Shown: piece after piece, positions 8,756 to 19,124 of the stretch
How the letters are laid out: each line of letters begins with the position of its first letter
How positions within the stretch are numbered: position 1 is the stretch's first letter
Made by a program: the position numbers and the translations under genes
Assembly (NCBI RefSeq): GCF_026929975.1
Contig: NZ_JANHOK010000002.1
Span: forward strand, 248,001 to 312,000
Direction: 5' to 3'
DNA from: Bartonella sp. F02
GTDB taxonomy: Bacteria; Pseudomonadota; Alphaproteobacteria; Rhizobiales; Rhizobiaceae
DNA: 64,000 nt
The notes under the pieces: model-generated
What the model was told of the DNA's origin: nothing
Databases searched by the model: none
Seen by the model: only the letters and a program-made list of their open reading frames with translations

Positions 8756-8937
8756 TATAATCTTTATTTGGGAATAAACTTTTATTATTTCAACTCTCTT
8801 TTATGCTTCAATTTATAAAAGCGTATCAAAACAAGATAATAATTTCTTAATCACTTTAAAATTAATCTAAATGCTCTCTTTATTTTGTGTCTATTTTTTA
8901 CATATAACTCTAAAAATACACTATAAAAGGATATTCA

Positions 8938-9885
8938 TTGAAAACGTCTCCTTACTCTACGAATTGTGATTGTTCTTCTTCACAGATTCAGAATGGTTAT
9001 TGTAAAATAACCAGTGATTACAAACTTCGTTTTGCAGCAATACATCCTACTGTGGAAAAAACAAAAGGAACTGTTATCATTCTTGGAAATTACAAAAATG
9101 TTCTAGAGGAATATTTTCCAGTGATGCGTGAAATGTCTCAACGTAATTTTGATGCAGTAATATTCGACTGGTCTGACCAAAATGAATTACAATCTAAAAA
9201 ACAGAAAAAAAAACATCACGATTATTTCGATATAAATAGTAATCTTAATAACTTAGATATATTTCTTAATGAATTTGTTTACTCTGATTTCCCTCAACCT
9301 TACTATATGCTCACCTATGGTATGGGTGGATTAATAGCACTCAGCGGATTAGAACTTATCAACCATAAATTCAATAGAATGCTCTCCGTTTCTCCTTTTT
9401 TTGCTCCATTAGGGCATCAAACAAATGGTTTTCAGCATAAATTAACTCAGATTTTTTCCGATATAGGACTTGGCTTTCTTCCTGTTAAAAGTGGAAAACA
9501 ATTCAAACAAACAAGGAATAAAAATATACAACTTAGACCACATCATAAAGTGTCTTTATCTTCCAATCGTTTTACAAAACCATTAACATCTCGATGGATA
9601 GCATCAGTCCTCAATACGATTGACATTATAAAAACAAATATGATGAATGATCATTTACAAACTCCCACATTATTTATCCTTGCCAATCAAAATAATATTG
9701 CAAACAACATTGAAGTGCGAAAATTATGCCAATACACACATAGAACAGAAAGTATAACAATTACAGGTGCTGAGCTCGATACAATTATACATAGTGAATA
9801 CTATCGAAAACAATTTTGGGCAATATTTGACGCATTCATTCCTGGAATCATCTCTTCAGCACAAAACTTTTCCAAAACTTTATAA
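8938..9885 (+). CDS. alpha/beta-hydrolase (lysophospholipase L2-like) lacking its catalytic triad
   Basis: 315-residue relative of the rhizobial lysophospholipase-like hydrolases. The fold is recognisable: KGTVIILGNYKNVLEEYF, FDAVIFDWSDQ, YYMLTYGMGGLIAL, TPTLFILANQN and YYRKQFWAIFDAFIPG. Compared with the family, the nucleophile elbow HSxG has become YGMG (Ser to Gly), the acid GADxV has become NQNNI (Asp to Asn), and the histidine in GARHE has become Leu in GAELD. All three triad positions are therefore changed. The frame is open and AAAAGGA precedes the TTG start by seven bases, so it is probably still translated. Function is unknown; it is either a pseudoenzyme or a gene at the beginning of decay. 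Confidence 0.75.
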   Translation: MKTSPYSTNCDCSSSQIQNGYCKITSDYKLRFAAIHPTVEKTKGTVIILGNYKNVLEEYFPVMREMSQRNFDAVIFDWSDQNELQSKKQKKKHHDYFDINSNLNNLDIFLNEFVYSDFPQPYYMLTYGMGGLIALSGLELINHKFNRMLSVSPFFAPLGHQTNGFQHKLTQIFSDIGLGFLPVKSGKQFKQTRNKNIQLRPHHKVSLSSNRFTKPLTSRWIASVLNTIDIIKTNMMNDHLQTPTLFILANQNNIANNIEVRKLCQYTHRTESITITGAELDTIIHSEYYRKQFWAIFDAFIPGIISSAQNFSKTL

Positions 9886-10476
9886 TGGGTTACCATAAAG
9901 AGAAAACTAATATGATGTTTCTCTGCTTATAAGACAGAGCCATCTTGCATCACCATAGTGAAAAATAATTTTGATTGCATAAAATGTTTACAAAAAAACA
10001 GAAACTATTGATATCAATCATCAAAAATAAAAATTATCGGAAAAAATAGATATATCAATACCAAATTCACACATTGCGCAAGTTTACATCAATACACTCA
10101 CACAAAACAAATAACATCAAAAGTATTTTTGACTGTACAATATTTCAAAATAACAAAGCAGCAAATAAATATTCTCATTTGTGAGGATTCGAAAATATTC
10201 AAAATGAATATAATTTTAAAATCGGTGTATTTTAAATTAAAAACATTACAAAATAGAATTTAAAAATCCAGCTATCTCTCCTTTTCCTATATCACGCCAT
10301 ATTTTTAATTTACACCAATTTAAAATAAGCACTCTACCCTATAAAAAAATATCATTATTAACCATTTCGCCACTCATTTGTATTATAAGCATTTTATCGC
10401 TTTTTTTACAAATACTCTATATTGTATAGATCGATATGGCAGAAAAATATGAAAAACGAAATAATTGGACATAACC
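9886..10476. other. AT-rich intergenic region, no gene seen
   Basis: About 590 bases very rich in A and T between the hydrolase and cpdR. No plausible coding frame or RNA fold is evident by eye. It contains half-site-like TTAACC (10357-10362), as in CtrA-controlled promoters, but I do not see a clear second half-site at the right spacing. Confidence 0.4.
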
Positions 10477-10839
10477 ATGAAACGAATTCTACTTGCGGAA
10501 GACGATAATGATATGCGTCGCTTTCTAGCAAAAGCACTAGAGCGTGCAGGCTATGAAGTTATCGATTTTGATAATGGCGCTAGCGCATACAAACGTTTAC
10601 AAGAAGAGCCTTTTTCTCTTCTATTAACTGATATTGTCATGCCAGAAATGGATGGAATTGAGCTAGCACGACGTGCCACTGAAATCGATCCCGATTTACG
10701 TGTCATGTTTATCACGGGTTTTGCAGCAGTGGCATTAAATTCAAGCAATGATGCCCCACCGGATGCTAAAGTGCTTTCTAAACCATTTCATTTACGTGAA
10801 TTAGTTAATGAAGTTGAAAAAATGCTTATTGCTGCTTGA
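10477..10839 (+). CDS. cpdR: single-domain response regulator CpdR
   Basis: 120-residue receiver domain without an output domain. In Caulobacter and rhizobia, unphosphorylated CpdR primes ClpXP to degrade cell-cycle regulators, and the CckA-ChpT phosphorelay controls it. The acidic pocket (AEDDND), phospho-acceptor aspartate in LLTDIVMPEMDG (about residue 52), the threonine in FITGFAA and the lysine in LSKPF are all present. The protein ends in Ala-Ala, like ClpX-recognised tails. I start at ATG 10477 rather than the upstream TTG 10465, because homologues begin MKRILLAEDD. It stands alone between long gaps. Confidence 0.92.
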   Translation: MKRILLAEDDNDMRRFLAKALERAGYEVIDFDNGASAYKRLQEEPFSLLLTDIVMPEMDGIELARRATEIDPDLRVMFITGFAAVALNSSNDAPPDAKVLSKPFHLRELVNEVEKMLIAA

Positions 10840-10930
10840 AAACACTTATAGATTATTCGTGTTTCGTCAAATAAAAGTAAATTAAGCATTGACGTTTATA
10901 GTTATATATGGTGTATGCGCCATTATAAAT

Positions 10931-11005
<75 letters not shown>

Positions 11006-11279
11006 TTAATTCTAATAAAAAAATAAATGATTCTATTGATTCTTTTTCAAGACACAAACTCTGTGACTGGCAAAAGTAATATGTTTAAAATTATACGTTA
11101 ATCATTAACTAAAATCAAAAAAATAGTAAGAAAATATTTGAGCAAAAACTTGATATTCTTTTTCTCAATTATCTAATGTCGTTCTTTGTGACTTTTTGTA
11201 CAGATTAATCATATTCGAGTATCTAAATCATGATCTCTTAATTCAAATCTAATATTACACAATTTACATTATTGTTAAC

Positions 11280-12668
11280 TTAAGCTTTTTTTATATTTTG
11301 ATGTATTTTATGTTTTCTTAAATTAAAAACTTTCAATGTATAAAAACAAACAACAAGTCCAAAAATCCAAACAACTCCTATAATCAAAACTGGAAACGTA
11401 TTATCAAAAAACCATAACAAAACAAAAATAAAAATCATAAATGAAATAGCAAAAATTGATCCTATTGGCCAAAATGGAATGGGAAATTTTAAATTATGGT
11501 GCTCTTTTTTAGATATTTTAAACCGCATAAAAACATGCGAAAATAAAATCATCATCCAAACAAAAACCGTTGCAAATGTTGCCATTGCAGCAATAAGAAA
11601 AAAAAGTTTGTCATGATAAAAATAATTTAAAAAAACGCCAAAAAAGAAAATTCCGAGCATTAATAAAATAACAAAAATTGGGATGCCATTTTTTGATAAA
11701 TACTGAAATTTTTTAAATGCATAACCTTCTTGTGATAATCCGTAGATCATGCGACTAGCACCATACATTTCAGTATTAATAGCTGAAATTGCCGCCACAA
11801 CAACAATGATATTCAAAATATTAGCTGCCGATGAAATACCAAGACTTTCAAAAACTGAAACAAAAGGACTATCGATAAGACTAATTTCATTCCAAGGATA
11901 AAGTGACATTAAAACTGCTAATGTCATAACATAAAATAACAAAATACGCGCTGGAATGGAATTAATCGCTTTAGCAATTGTTGTATCAGGATTTTTTACT
12001 TCCATCGCTGCCATACCAACGATCTCAACTCCACCAAAAGCAAAAACGACAACACTAAAACAAGCAAAAAAACCACCCCAACTATTTGGAAACAGACCTC
12101 CATGGTTCCATAAATTATGAAAACCTGTTGTGGAAGTTCCCATATTCCAATTAAACAAAATAAGTGTTATTCCTGCAATAATCATAGCAATAATAGCTAT
12201 AATTTTGATGAAAGACAGCCAAAATTCTAATTCACCATATATTTTTACAGCTGCCAAATTAATACCAGTAATCACAAGTGTAATACTCAGAGACCATATC
12301 CAAGGCGAAACGCTAGGATACCAAAACCCCATATAAGTAGCAAAAGCCGTTATATCAGCTAAACCAACAAGAATGACTTCAAAAACATATGTCCACCCTG
12401 TTAAAAAACCAGCTAATGGAGAAATATAATTTGCAGCATAACGAGCAAAAGAACCAGGAAGTGGATTATAAATAATCATCTCACCTAAGGCTCGCATAAC
12501 CATAAAAACAGCTAATCCTGAAATACAATAAGCAATTAAAACACTTGGACCAGCTAGATTAATCGCCTGTGCAGATCCATAAAAAAGACCAGTTCCAATA
12601 GCAGAGCCAAGAGCTAAAAATATAACCTGACGTTTACTCATACTCCGTTTAAGTTCATTTTCTGTCAT
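11280..12668 (-). CDS. APC-family amino-acid permease (proline/histidine/GABA permease type)
   Basis: 462-residue inner-membrane transporter with 12 predicted hydrophobic segments. The first carries the consensus LALGSAIGTGLFYGSA, and GEMIIYNPLPGSFARYA and FAFGGVEIVGMAA are amino-acid transporter family (AAT) signatures. Members of this subgroup import proline, histidine, GABA or aromatic amino acids by proton symport, and the substrate cannot be read from the sequence. hutH lies upstream on the same strand, 505 bases away, so histidine is an attractive guess. The long gap makes a shared transcript uncertain. A ribosome-binding purine run GAAGAAAGAAA precedes the ATG. Confidence 0.88.
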   Translation of the reverse strand: MTENELKRSMSKRQVIFLALGSAIGTGLFYGSAQAINLAGPSVLIAYCISGLAVFMVMRALGEMIIYNPLPGSFARYAANYISPLAGFLTGWTYVFEVILVGLADITAFATYMGFWYPSVSPWIWSLSITLVITGINLAAVKIYGELEFWLSFIKIIAIIAMIIAGITLILFNWNMGTSTTGFHNLWNHGGLFPNSWGGFFACFSVVVFAFGGVEIVGMAAMEVKNPDTTIAKAINSIPARILLFYVMTLAVLMSLYPWNEISLIDSPFVSVFESLGISSAANILNIIVVVAAISAINTEMYGASRMIYGLSQEGYAFKKFQYLSKNGIPIFVILLMLGIFFFGVFLNYFYHDKLFFLIAAMATFATVFVWMMILFSHVFMRFKISKKEHHNLKFPIPFWPIGSIFAISFMIFIFVLLWFFDNTFPVLIIGVVWIFGLVVCFYTLKVFNLRKHKIHQNIKKA

Positions 12669-13173
12669 TTATTTCTTTCTTCAAATGTTAATCCTCCCTT
12701 CATTAAAGACAAACTTTGCAGATTAACGAACACCGGAGTTGATTTAAATGCAAAAAAATCTAACAAATTTTAACAATATAAAATTGTTATTTTTTATTTC
12801 ATAAAAACAGCGCAATACACACAATCACACCGTAAATGGTGATGTAATACGTAATTTTCCAATCAAAATGTACTTTTTCTCCTTTAAATAAGGAGATATC
12901 AACCAAAATAGCCCTACTGTAGATGCTTCTCGCATACCACCATAGAGCCTCTAGATCTAACGCTTTCTGGATTTAACAAAAAAACTGAAAAGGAGCAAGC
13001 GCTACAAAGCGACATAAACAACATAACGATAAAAATTATTATTACATTGTTATCAATTTTTTAGAGATGATATATTTCTGTGCATTAAACACAAAAATAC
13101 ATCACCTCTTATAGAGTTTTTTATGAAAATCTAATCAGTAGTTTTCTTTTTTATTTGCTCTCGTGAAACAAAG
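12669..13173. other. hutH-permease intergenic region, no intact gene
   Basis: About 505 bases. A short inverted repeat CTCCTTTAAATAAGGAG (12889-12905) is the only clear structure. A minus-strand frame of about 50 codons near 12813-12972 lacks a start and recognisable similarity, so I do not call it. Confidence 0.4.
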
Positions 13174-14709
13174 TTACTTTAAGTCCAACTGTGGAAAAAT
13201 TTCCGGTAAAATAGACAATAAACATCCTTCACTGACAAGCATATGTCCCTTATTAAGATCTGGAGCCATATAACGATCAACTTCAAGGGTTTCAACATTT
13301 TTGCGTAAATGCATCATAACAGACTGTAATAAAGAACTGGTTTTTAAAGGAGCACGACATTCAATTCCTTGTGCAGCAACAAGCGTTTCGATACCAATAA
13401 TAGTGAAAAGGTTTTCAGTCATCACCAATAATCGACGCGCGCCATGACAAGCCATTGAGACGTGATCTTCTTGATTTGCTGAAGTCGGAGTTGAATCAAC
13501 TGACGCAGGGTATGCCATTTGTTTGTTTTCAGACATTAAAGCCGCTGCGGTTACTTCAGCGATCATAAAACCGGAGTTCAAACCAGCATTTTGAGCCAAG
13601 AAAGCAGGAAGCCCGTAAGAAACGGCGGGATCAACCATAAGAGCAATACGTCTTTGAGAAATTGCACCTATTTCACATAAAGCAAGAGCAATCTGATCAG
13701 CAGCAAAAGCCACAGGTTCAGCATGGAAATTTCCACCTGATACAACGGAACCATCACTTAAAATTAATGGATTATCTGTTACTGCATTTGCTTCAATAAT
13801 GAGCGTTTTTGCAACAGCTGAAAGAATATCAAGACACGCTCCCATAACTTGTGGTTGGCAACGTATACAATAAGGATCTTGTACACGATCGTCATCACTC
13901 AAATGCGCAATTCGAATTTCTGAACCTTCTATCAGTTTTTCTAATGTTTTTGATACAACAATTTGCCCATAATGCCCCCGTAATATATGAATATCAGGAT
14001 GAAAAGGTGCTGTTGAACCCATAATAGCATCCGTAGACATCGCACTCGCAAGAATTCCACCACACAACGCTCGATAACCACGAAAAAGACCTGCAAGTGC
14101 AAGTGCTGTTGATGTTTGAGTTCCATTAATAAGAGCTAAACCTTCTTTTGCTGCTAAAACAATAGGCGATAACCCCGCTTTTTTTAAAGCTTCTGCCCCA
14201 CTCATGCGGCTATTTTGAAAAAAAGCTTCCCCCTCACCAATCATAACAGCTGCCATATGAGCAAGTGGCGCTAAATCACCTGATGCACCAACGGATCCCT
14301 TTTCAGGAATTACAGGAATAACTCCTTTTTCAAGCATATCCTCCAACAAATGGATTAATTCTAAACGAACACCAGAAACCCCTCGCCCAAGAGAAATAAG
14401 TTTCAAGGTCATTATCAAACGTACAATATTTTCAGCTAAAGGTTTTCCTACACCGCAACAATGAGATAAAATAAGATTTTTTTGCAAAATAGCGACATCA
14501 TCTACATCAATTTTAATCGAAGCTAATTTTCCAAAACCAGTATTAATACCATAAACAGGTTTATTACCAGCAGCAATTTCAGCAATGCGATCTGCCCCTT
14601 TTTTAATAGCCATATGCGTATCGTTATGAAGTTTGCTTATTTCACCATTCCAATAAACAGTCTCAAGTTCACTAAGAGTGACCTTACCGGGATTAAGTAT
14701 AACAGTCAT
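13174..14709 (-). CDS. hutH: histidine ammonia-lyase
   Basis: Removes ammonia from L-histidine to give urocanate, the first step of histidine use. The 511 residues match the usual length. The Ala-Ser-Gly that cyclises to the MIO cofactor is in [15 protein letters not shown] near residue 145. Other family segments are [25 protein letters not shown] and [14 protein letters not shown]. None of hutU, hutI, hutG or hutC is adjacent, so either the rest of the pathway lies elsewhere or urocanate is the end product. AAAGAGCATT precedes ATG 14709. An amino-acid permease gene follows on the same strand. Confidence 0.95.
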   Translation of the reverse strand: MTVILNPGKVTLSELETVYWNGEISKLHNDTHMAIKKGADRIAEIAAGNKPVYGINTGFGKLASIKIDVDDVAILQKNLILSHCCGVGKPLAENIVRLIMTLKLISLGRGVSGVRLELIHLLEDMLEKGVIPVIPEKGSVGASGDLAPLAHMAAVMIGEGEAFFQNSRMSGAEALKKAGLSPIVLAAKEGLALINGTQTSTALALAGLFRGYRALCGGILASAMSTDAIMGSTAPFHPDIHILRGHYGQIVVSKTLEKLIEGSEIRIAHLSDDDRVQDPYCIRCQPQVMGACLDILSAVAKTLIIEANAVTDNPLILSDGSVVSGGNFHAEPVAFAADQIALALCEIGAISQRRIALMVDPAVSYGLPAFLAQNAGLNSGFMIAEVTAAALMSENKQMAYPASVDSTPTSANQEDHVSMACHGARRLLVMTENLFTIIGIETLVAAQGIECRAPLKTSSLLQSVMMHLRKNVETLEVDRYMAPDLNKGHMLVSEGCLLSILPEIFPQLDLK

Positions 14710-15034
14710 AATGCTCTTTCTTATTCAATCTAAAATGTCATATAATGTTATTGATTTATCTAAAAAAATAGAAAAATACTTCTCTCATATAATAAAATTA
14801 TTCTATTTTGAAATATTGTTAAAGTTATTAGTGTATAAACTAACTAATAGTATTAGTAAAACTATCTCGTTAAAAAGATAAAACATACATTTTAGAAGAA
14901 ATAATCCAAATATAATTAAATAAAACTATAAAATACGTTTTTTTATTTAATTTAAGCATTAATTATTTGTTGATAGCTTCATTGAAACCAATAATAAAAA
15001 AATTGGATAAGAATGTTATATAAAATAAAAAATA
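14710..15034. other. AT-rich region upstream of hutH
   Basis: About 325 bases between hutH and tRNA-Arg. Apart from the dyad at 14842-14856, I see no gene. A plus-strand frame overlapping the hutH start (14678-14881) has no ribosome-binding site and low-complexity sequence. Confidence 0.4.
14842..14856. promoter_or_regulatory. perfect 7-7 dyad upstream of hutH, possible operator
   Basis: ACTAATA-G-TATTAGT is a perfect 7-bp inverted repeat with one central base, about 130 bases before the hutH start. It is the size of a dimeric repressor site. It does not resemble the known HutC operator closely, and AT-rich DNA yields such dyads by chance. Confidence 0.3.
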
Positions 15035-15111
<77 letters not shown>

Positions 15112-15388
15112 TTAAGCATCACCAAATCAATATTGGCTTTTTAACTGATCATACTCTTAGCTTCAATGATAAATCATTATTCTGAGTAAAAAATTATAAA
15201 AAGGATATTTTTTCATCTTCTACATGATAACACAATAGTGTGATTTTATACTACTCTGCGAAGATTCTTTTCATGAAACAAACTATTCTCAAAAGAATGC
15301 TGCTTTTAACAGACATATTTCTTATACTAGATTTCTAAATTTTAAAAATACATGAAAAATAAGCCATAAATACTAGGACAGCTCTTAT

Positions 15389-16162
15389 ATGACTACATTA
15401 CCAAAACATTTTCATTTTATTGCAGCTGAAACTGAAAAAGCCATCAAAGCTGCCAATAAATTAATTTCCATTTATGGTCATTCTTCTCTCGAAGAGTCCG
15501 ATGTTGTCATTGCTCTTGGTGGTGATGGAACTATGTTACAAGCAGTACGAAACGTCATGAATACTGGAAAATCTGTTTATGGTATGAATCAAGGCTCCGT
15601 TGGTTTTCTTATGAATGAATTTCGTGAAAAAGATTTACCAAAACGCATTGCGACTGCACATAAAAAAGAAATTCACCCTTTGCGTATGATCGCTTATACT
15701 GAGAATCAAGAATATGTTAAAGCACTTGCGATCAATGAAGTATCTTTATTCCGCCAATCTTACCAAGCAGCTAAAATTCGCATCAGCATTGATGATAAAG
15801 TACGAATGGAACAACTCAGTTGCGATGGTATTCTTGTTGCAACACCAGCAGGATCTACTGCATATAACTTATCTGCACGAGGACCTATCCTCCCTCTCAT
15901 AGCACCCCTTATGGCGCTCACTCCTGTGAGTCCTTTTCGTCCTCGATATTGGCATGGAGCATTACTCCAAAATACTGCAACTATTCGCTTTGATATGCTT
16001 GAACCTAATAAACGTCCCGTTAATGCTGCAGCTGATAATGTTGAAGTAAAATCAGTTCATTCCGTTACTATTTCATCAGCAACAGAAGTAACGGCCTCTA
16101 TTCTGTTTGATCCTGATCATTCATGGGATGAGCGAATCTTATCTGAACAGTTTCGCCATTAA
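15389..16162 (+). CDS. nadK: NAD kinase
   Basis: Phosphorylates NAD to NADP in the cytoplasm with ATP or polyphosphate. The 257 residues are normal for alphaproteobacterial enzymes, which have a short N-terminus. The GGDGT catalytic motif is at residues 44-48, followed by MNQGSVGFLMNEF, the conserved INEVSLFRQS and the glycine-rich SCDGILVATPAGSTAYNLSARGP split over residues 145-170. AGGACAG lies ten bases before ATG 15389. It stands alone, downstream of the oppositely oriented tRNA-Arg. Confidence 0.95.
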   Translation: MTTLPKHFHFIAAETEKAIKAANKLISIYGHSSLEESDVVIALGGDGTMLQAVRNVMNTGKSVYGMNQGSVGFLMNEFREKDLPKRIATAHKKEIHPLRMIAYTENQEYVKALAINEVSLFRQSYQAAKIRISIDDKVRMEQLSCDGILVATPAGSTAYNLSARGPILPLIAPLMALTPVSPFRPRYWHGALLQNTATIRFDMLEPNKRPVNAAADNVEVKSVHSVTISSATEVTASILFDPDHSWDERILSEQFRH

Positions 16163-16307
16163 TTTTCTTCATTATCTTTTTTATATATAATATTTAGTAT
16201 AATGGTTGTAGTTGACTTTTTTATAAATGCACCTTAACCCTTTTGAATAAATATAGAAGTATTTAACCTTACTTATAACTTGGATAGCTATGTTAAAATT
16301 GTAAAAA

Positions 16308-17675
16308 ATGGTGCAATCTTTGAACAATTTCGATCACTTAGGCCTTTCAGAGAAGGTTGTTAAAGCAGTAAAATCAGCGGGATACACAGTTCCAACACCT
16401 ATTCAAAGTGAAACAATCCCTCATATTCTTCAAAAAAAAGATGTTTTAGGTATTGCTCAAACGGGCACGGGAAAAACTGCTTCGTTTGTTTTACCCATGC
16501 TTACCTTACTCGAAAAAGGTCGAGCAAGAGCAAGAATGCCTCGCACTCTTATACTAGAGCCAACGCGAGAACTTGCAGCACAAGTCGAAAATAATTTCGA
16601 TAAATATGGAATAAATCATCGTTTAAATGTTGCCCTTTTAATTGGAGGAATTTCTTTTGAACATCAAGATCGTAAACTTGAACGAGGTGTGGATGTTCTC
16701 ATTGCAACACCAGGACGCCTTCTTGATCATTTCGAACGTGGAAAATTACTCTTAGTTGGTGTTGAAATTCTCGTCATTGACGAAGCTGATCGTATGTTAG
16801 ATATGGGCTTTGCTTCTGATATTGAACGCATTTGCAAACTTACTCCATTTACACGCCAAACATTGTTTTTTTCAGCAACAATGGCACCAGAAATCGCAAA
16901 ATTAACAGAGCAATTTCTTCATTCCCCTGTATATATTGAAGTAACAAAAGCATCTTCAACAGCCCAAACAATTACACAACGACTCGTAAAATCTGGAAGT
17001 AAACCGTGGGAAAAAAGAGCTGTTTTACGAGAACTCATTCATAATGAGGGGAGTGAACTTAAAAATGCTATTATTTTCTGCAATAGAAAAAAAGATATAT
17101 CTGAGCTTTTTCACTCACTTCTAAAACGTAACTTCAATGTAGGAGCACTTCATGGTGATATGGATCAACATGCACGTATGAATATGCTAGCCAATTTCAA
17201 AGATAATAAAATTACATTTCTTGTTGCATCTGATGTTGCTGCGCGTGGACTCGATATCCCAGATGTAAGCCATGTTTTCAATTATGATGTACCAACACAT
17301 GCTGAAGACTATGTCCATCGAATTGGTCGAACAGGACGCGCAAAACGAAGTGGAAAGGCTTTTACAATTGTAACAAAAACTGATGAAAAATATATCAGTG
17401 CTATTGAAGAAATAAGCAAAGAAAAGATCGAATGGCTCGATGGAGATCTATCAACTTTAACAACTCATAAAAATAAAAATGATGTTGTTTCAAAAAAGAA
17501 ATCTGCAAGAACATCAAAGAAAAATATTGATAATGAATCCAATGCTCAAATCAAAAAAATGCAAAAAAAATCTCCTTCGCAGAATCAACATCTCCATAAA
17601 GAAGATAAAGCTTTTACACCTTTAGGATTTGGTGAGGATATTCCTGCATTTATGCTGATAAAAATTCGTGATTAA
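16308..17675 (+). CDS. DEAD-box RNA helicase, RhlE-like
   Basis: ATP-dependent RNA helicase of 455 residues, probably for RNA turnover or ribosome assembly. Motifs occur in order: Q-motif with TPIQSETIP, motif I AQTGTGKTAS, Ia PTRELAAQV, II VIDEADRMLDMGF, III FFSATM, IV IIFCNRKKD, V ARGLDIPDV and VI HRIGRTGRA. The C-terminal 80 residues are a lysine- and serine-rich basic tail, likely for RNA contact. No convincing Shine-Dalgarno precedes ATG 16308, and an in-frame TTG at 16320 is an alternative. Helicases of this kind often support growth in the cold, but nothing in the sequence shows the regulation. Confidence 0.92.
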   Translation: MVQSLNNFDHLGLSEKVVKAVKSAGYTVPTPIQSETIPHILQKKDVLGIAQTGTGKTASFVLPMLTLLEKGRARARMPRTLILEPTRELAAQVENNFDKYGINHRLNVALLIGGISFEHQDRKLERGVDVLIATPGRLLDHFERGKLLLVGVEILVIDEADRMLDMGFASDIERICKLTPFTRQTLFFSATMAPEIAKLTEQFLHSPVYIEVTKASSTAQTITQRLVKSGSKPWEKRAVLRELIHNEGSELKNAIIFCNRKKDISELFHSLLKRNFNVGALHGDMDQHARMNMLANFKDNKITFLVASDVAARGLDIPDVSHVFNYDVPTHAEDYVHRIGRTGRAKRSGKAFTIVTKTDEKYISAIEEISKEKIEWLDGDLSTLTTHKNKNDVVSKKKSARTSKKNIDNESNAQIKKMQKKSPSQNQHLHKEDKAFTPLGFGEDIPAFMLIKIRD

Positions 17676-17743
17676 ACAAAAAAATCAAACAGTAGAAGTT
17701 CACTGTAAAATGAACAAAACACTTCTTACCATTTTTATTTCTC

Positions 17744-19114
17744 TTAAATGGTCAATCGATTTATTATTTTGTTACGACCCAAGAGAGGCAAAAGTTTCCC
17801 CATTTCAGGCCCATGGTCTATTCCAGTAAGCGCTTGACGCAACGGCATAAATAACGCTTTTCCTTTACGTCCTGTTTTTTCTTTTAATGCCATTGTCCAA
17901 ATCTTCCAGCTTTCATCACTCAAAGCATCTTTGGGCAATAAATCAACGGATTGCCGTACAAATTCACGATCTTCAAGTGCAACTGTGTCAAATTTTTTCT
18001 CATCATGAATAATTTCCCACCATAAAGCTGCATCATTGACTTTATCAATATTGTTTTTTATAGCTTCCCAAAAATATTTTACTTCGTCTCCATAAATAGA
18101 AAGCTGTTCAAGACGTGTTTTTACGTCTTCATAAGTTAATTCATGAACAAGGTGACTATTCAATACACAAAGATCAGCAGTATCAAATTTTGCAATCGAT
18201 TTTGATGTATCTTGCAAACTAAAATGTTCTAAAAGAGTCGCTTGATTAGAATAAGCACACACATTTTGCGATGTTCCAATCAAAACAGAAAGACATTGAA
18301 TAGCCATTGATTCAAATCCTTCTTCTCGTAAAGAACGAATAGAGAGATCATTATTGCGTTTTGAAAGCCCTTTTCCTGAAACTGTTGTCAATAAATTAAT
18401 ATGACCTAAAATCGGTACTTTTGCATTGAGAGCTTTAAAAAGAGCAATTTGTGTGCCTGTATTGGTAATATGATCATCCCCACGAATAATATGTGTAATA
18501 CCCATATCTATATCATCAACAACAGAAGGTAGCGTATACAAATAACTTTCATCTTCACGAATTAACACAGGATCTGAAAGAGACGCTAAATCTATTGTCT
18601 GTTTTCCTTTAACAATATCATCCCAATGAACTTCTGTTCTCTTAGTGTGAAACGGATCATTTTCAAAATTAGGTAAAAGAAAACGCCAATGAGGCTTGCG
18701 TCCTTGAGCTTCAAATGTCTTTTTATCTTCTGGTGTCAATTTTAAAGCAGCACGATCATAAACGGGAGGTAATTTGCGTGAAAGCTGAATTTTACGACGC
18801 CGTTCTAATTCTTCCACAGTTTCATAACAAGGATAAAGAAGACCACGCTGCTTCAAATTTTCCGTAATTTCATCATATCGACCAAATCGCTTTGATTGAT
18901 AATAAATTTCATCCGGTTTAACATCCAACCACTCAAGATCTTGCAAAATACCATCAACATATTCCTGTCGAGAACGCTCAATATCTGTATCATCATAGCG
19001 TAAAATAAATATTCCACTATGAGCCTGTGCATAAAGCCAATTGAACAGCGCAATACGCGTATTCCCAATGTGAATATAACCTGTTGGAGATGGGGCAAAA
19101 CGGACTTTTATCAT
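17744..19114 (-). CDS. gltX2: glutamyl-tRNA synthetase, copy 2
   Basis: Class I synthetase of 456 residues. The HIGH motif reads YIHIGNTR near residue 14 and the KMSKS equivalent is [12 protein letters not shown] near 240. Start at ATG 19114, as homologues begin [12 protein letters not shown]; the frame runs 21 codons further but overlaps nadE. A second gltX is at 27742. In bacteria with two copies and no GlnRS, one enzyme commonly charges tRNA-Gln with glutamate for the GatCAB amidotransferase. Which copy does so here cannot be decided by eye. The nadE stop is ten bases upstream, so the two genes are probably cotranscribed. Confidence 0.93.
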   Translation of the reverse strand: MIKVRFAPSPTGYIHIGNTRIALFNWLYAQAHSGIFILRYDDTDIERSRQEYVDGILQDLEWLDVKPDEIYYQSKRFGRYDEITENLKQRGLLYPCYETVEELERRRKIQLSRKLPPVYDRAALKLTPEDKKTFEAQGRKPHWRFLLPNFENDPFHTKRTEVHWDDIVKGKQTIDLASLSDPVLIREDESYLYTLPSVVDDIDMGITHIIRGDDHITNTGTQIALFKALNAKVPILGHINLLTTVSGKGLSKRNNDLSIRSLREEGFESMAIQCLSVLIGTSQNVCAYSNQATLLEHFSLQDTSKSIAKFDTADLCVLNSHLVHELTYEDVKTRLEQLSIYGDEVKYFWEAIKNNIDKVNDAALWWEIIHDEKKFDTVALEDREFVRQSVDLLPKDALSDESWKIWTMALKEKTGRKGKALFMPLRQALTGIDHGPEMGKLLPLLGRNKIINRLTI

Positions 19115-19124
19115 AAAATCATGC

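Noticed and set aside
12813..12972. Minus-strand open frame of about 50 codons between hutH and the permease, containing WWYARS
   Set aside because: No start codon with a ribosome-binding site, ends in an ordinary stop, and I recognise no family. A remnant is possible but unsupported.
14678..14881. Plus-strand frame overlapping the hutH start
   Set aside because: Starts within hutH on the other strand, with no ribosome-binding site and Lys/Ile/Leu-rich noise.
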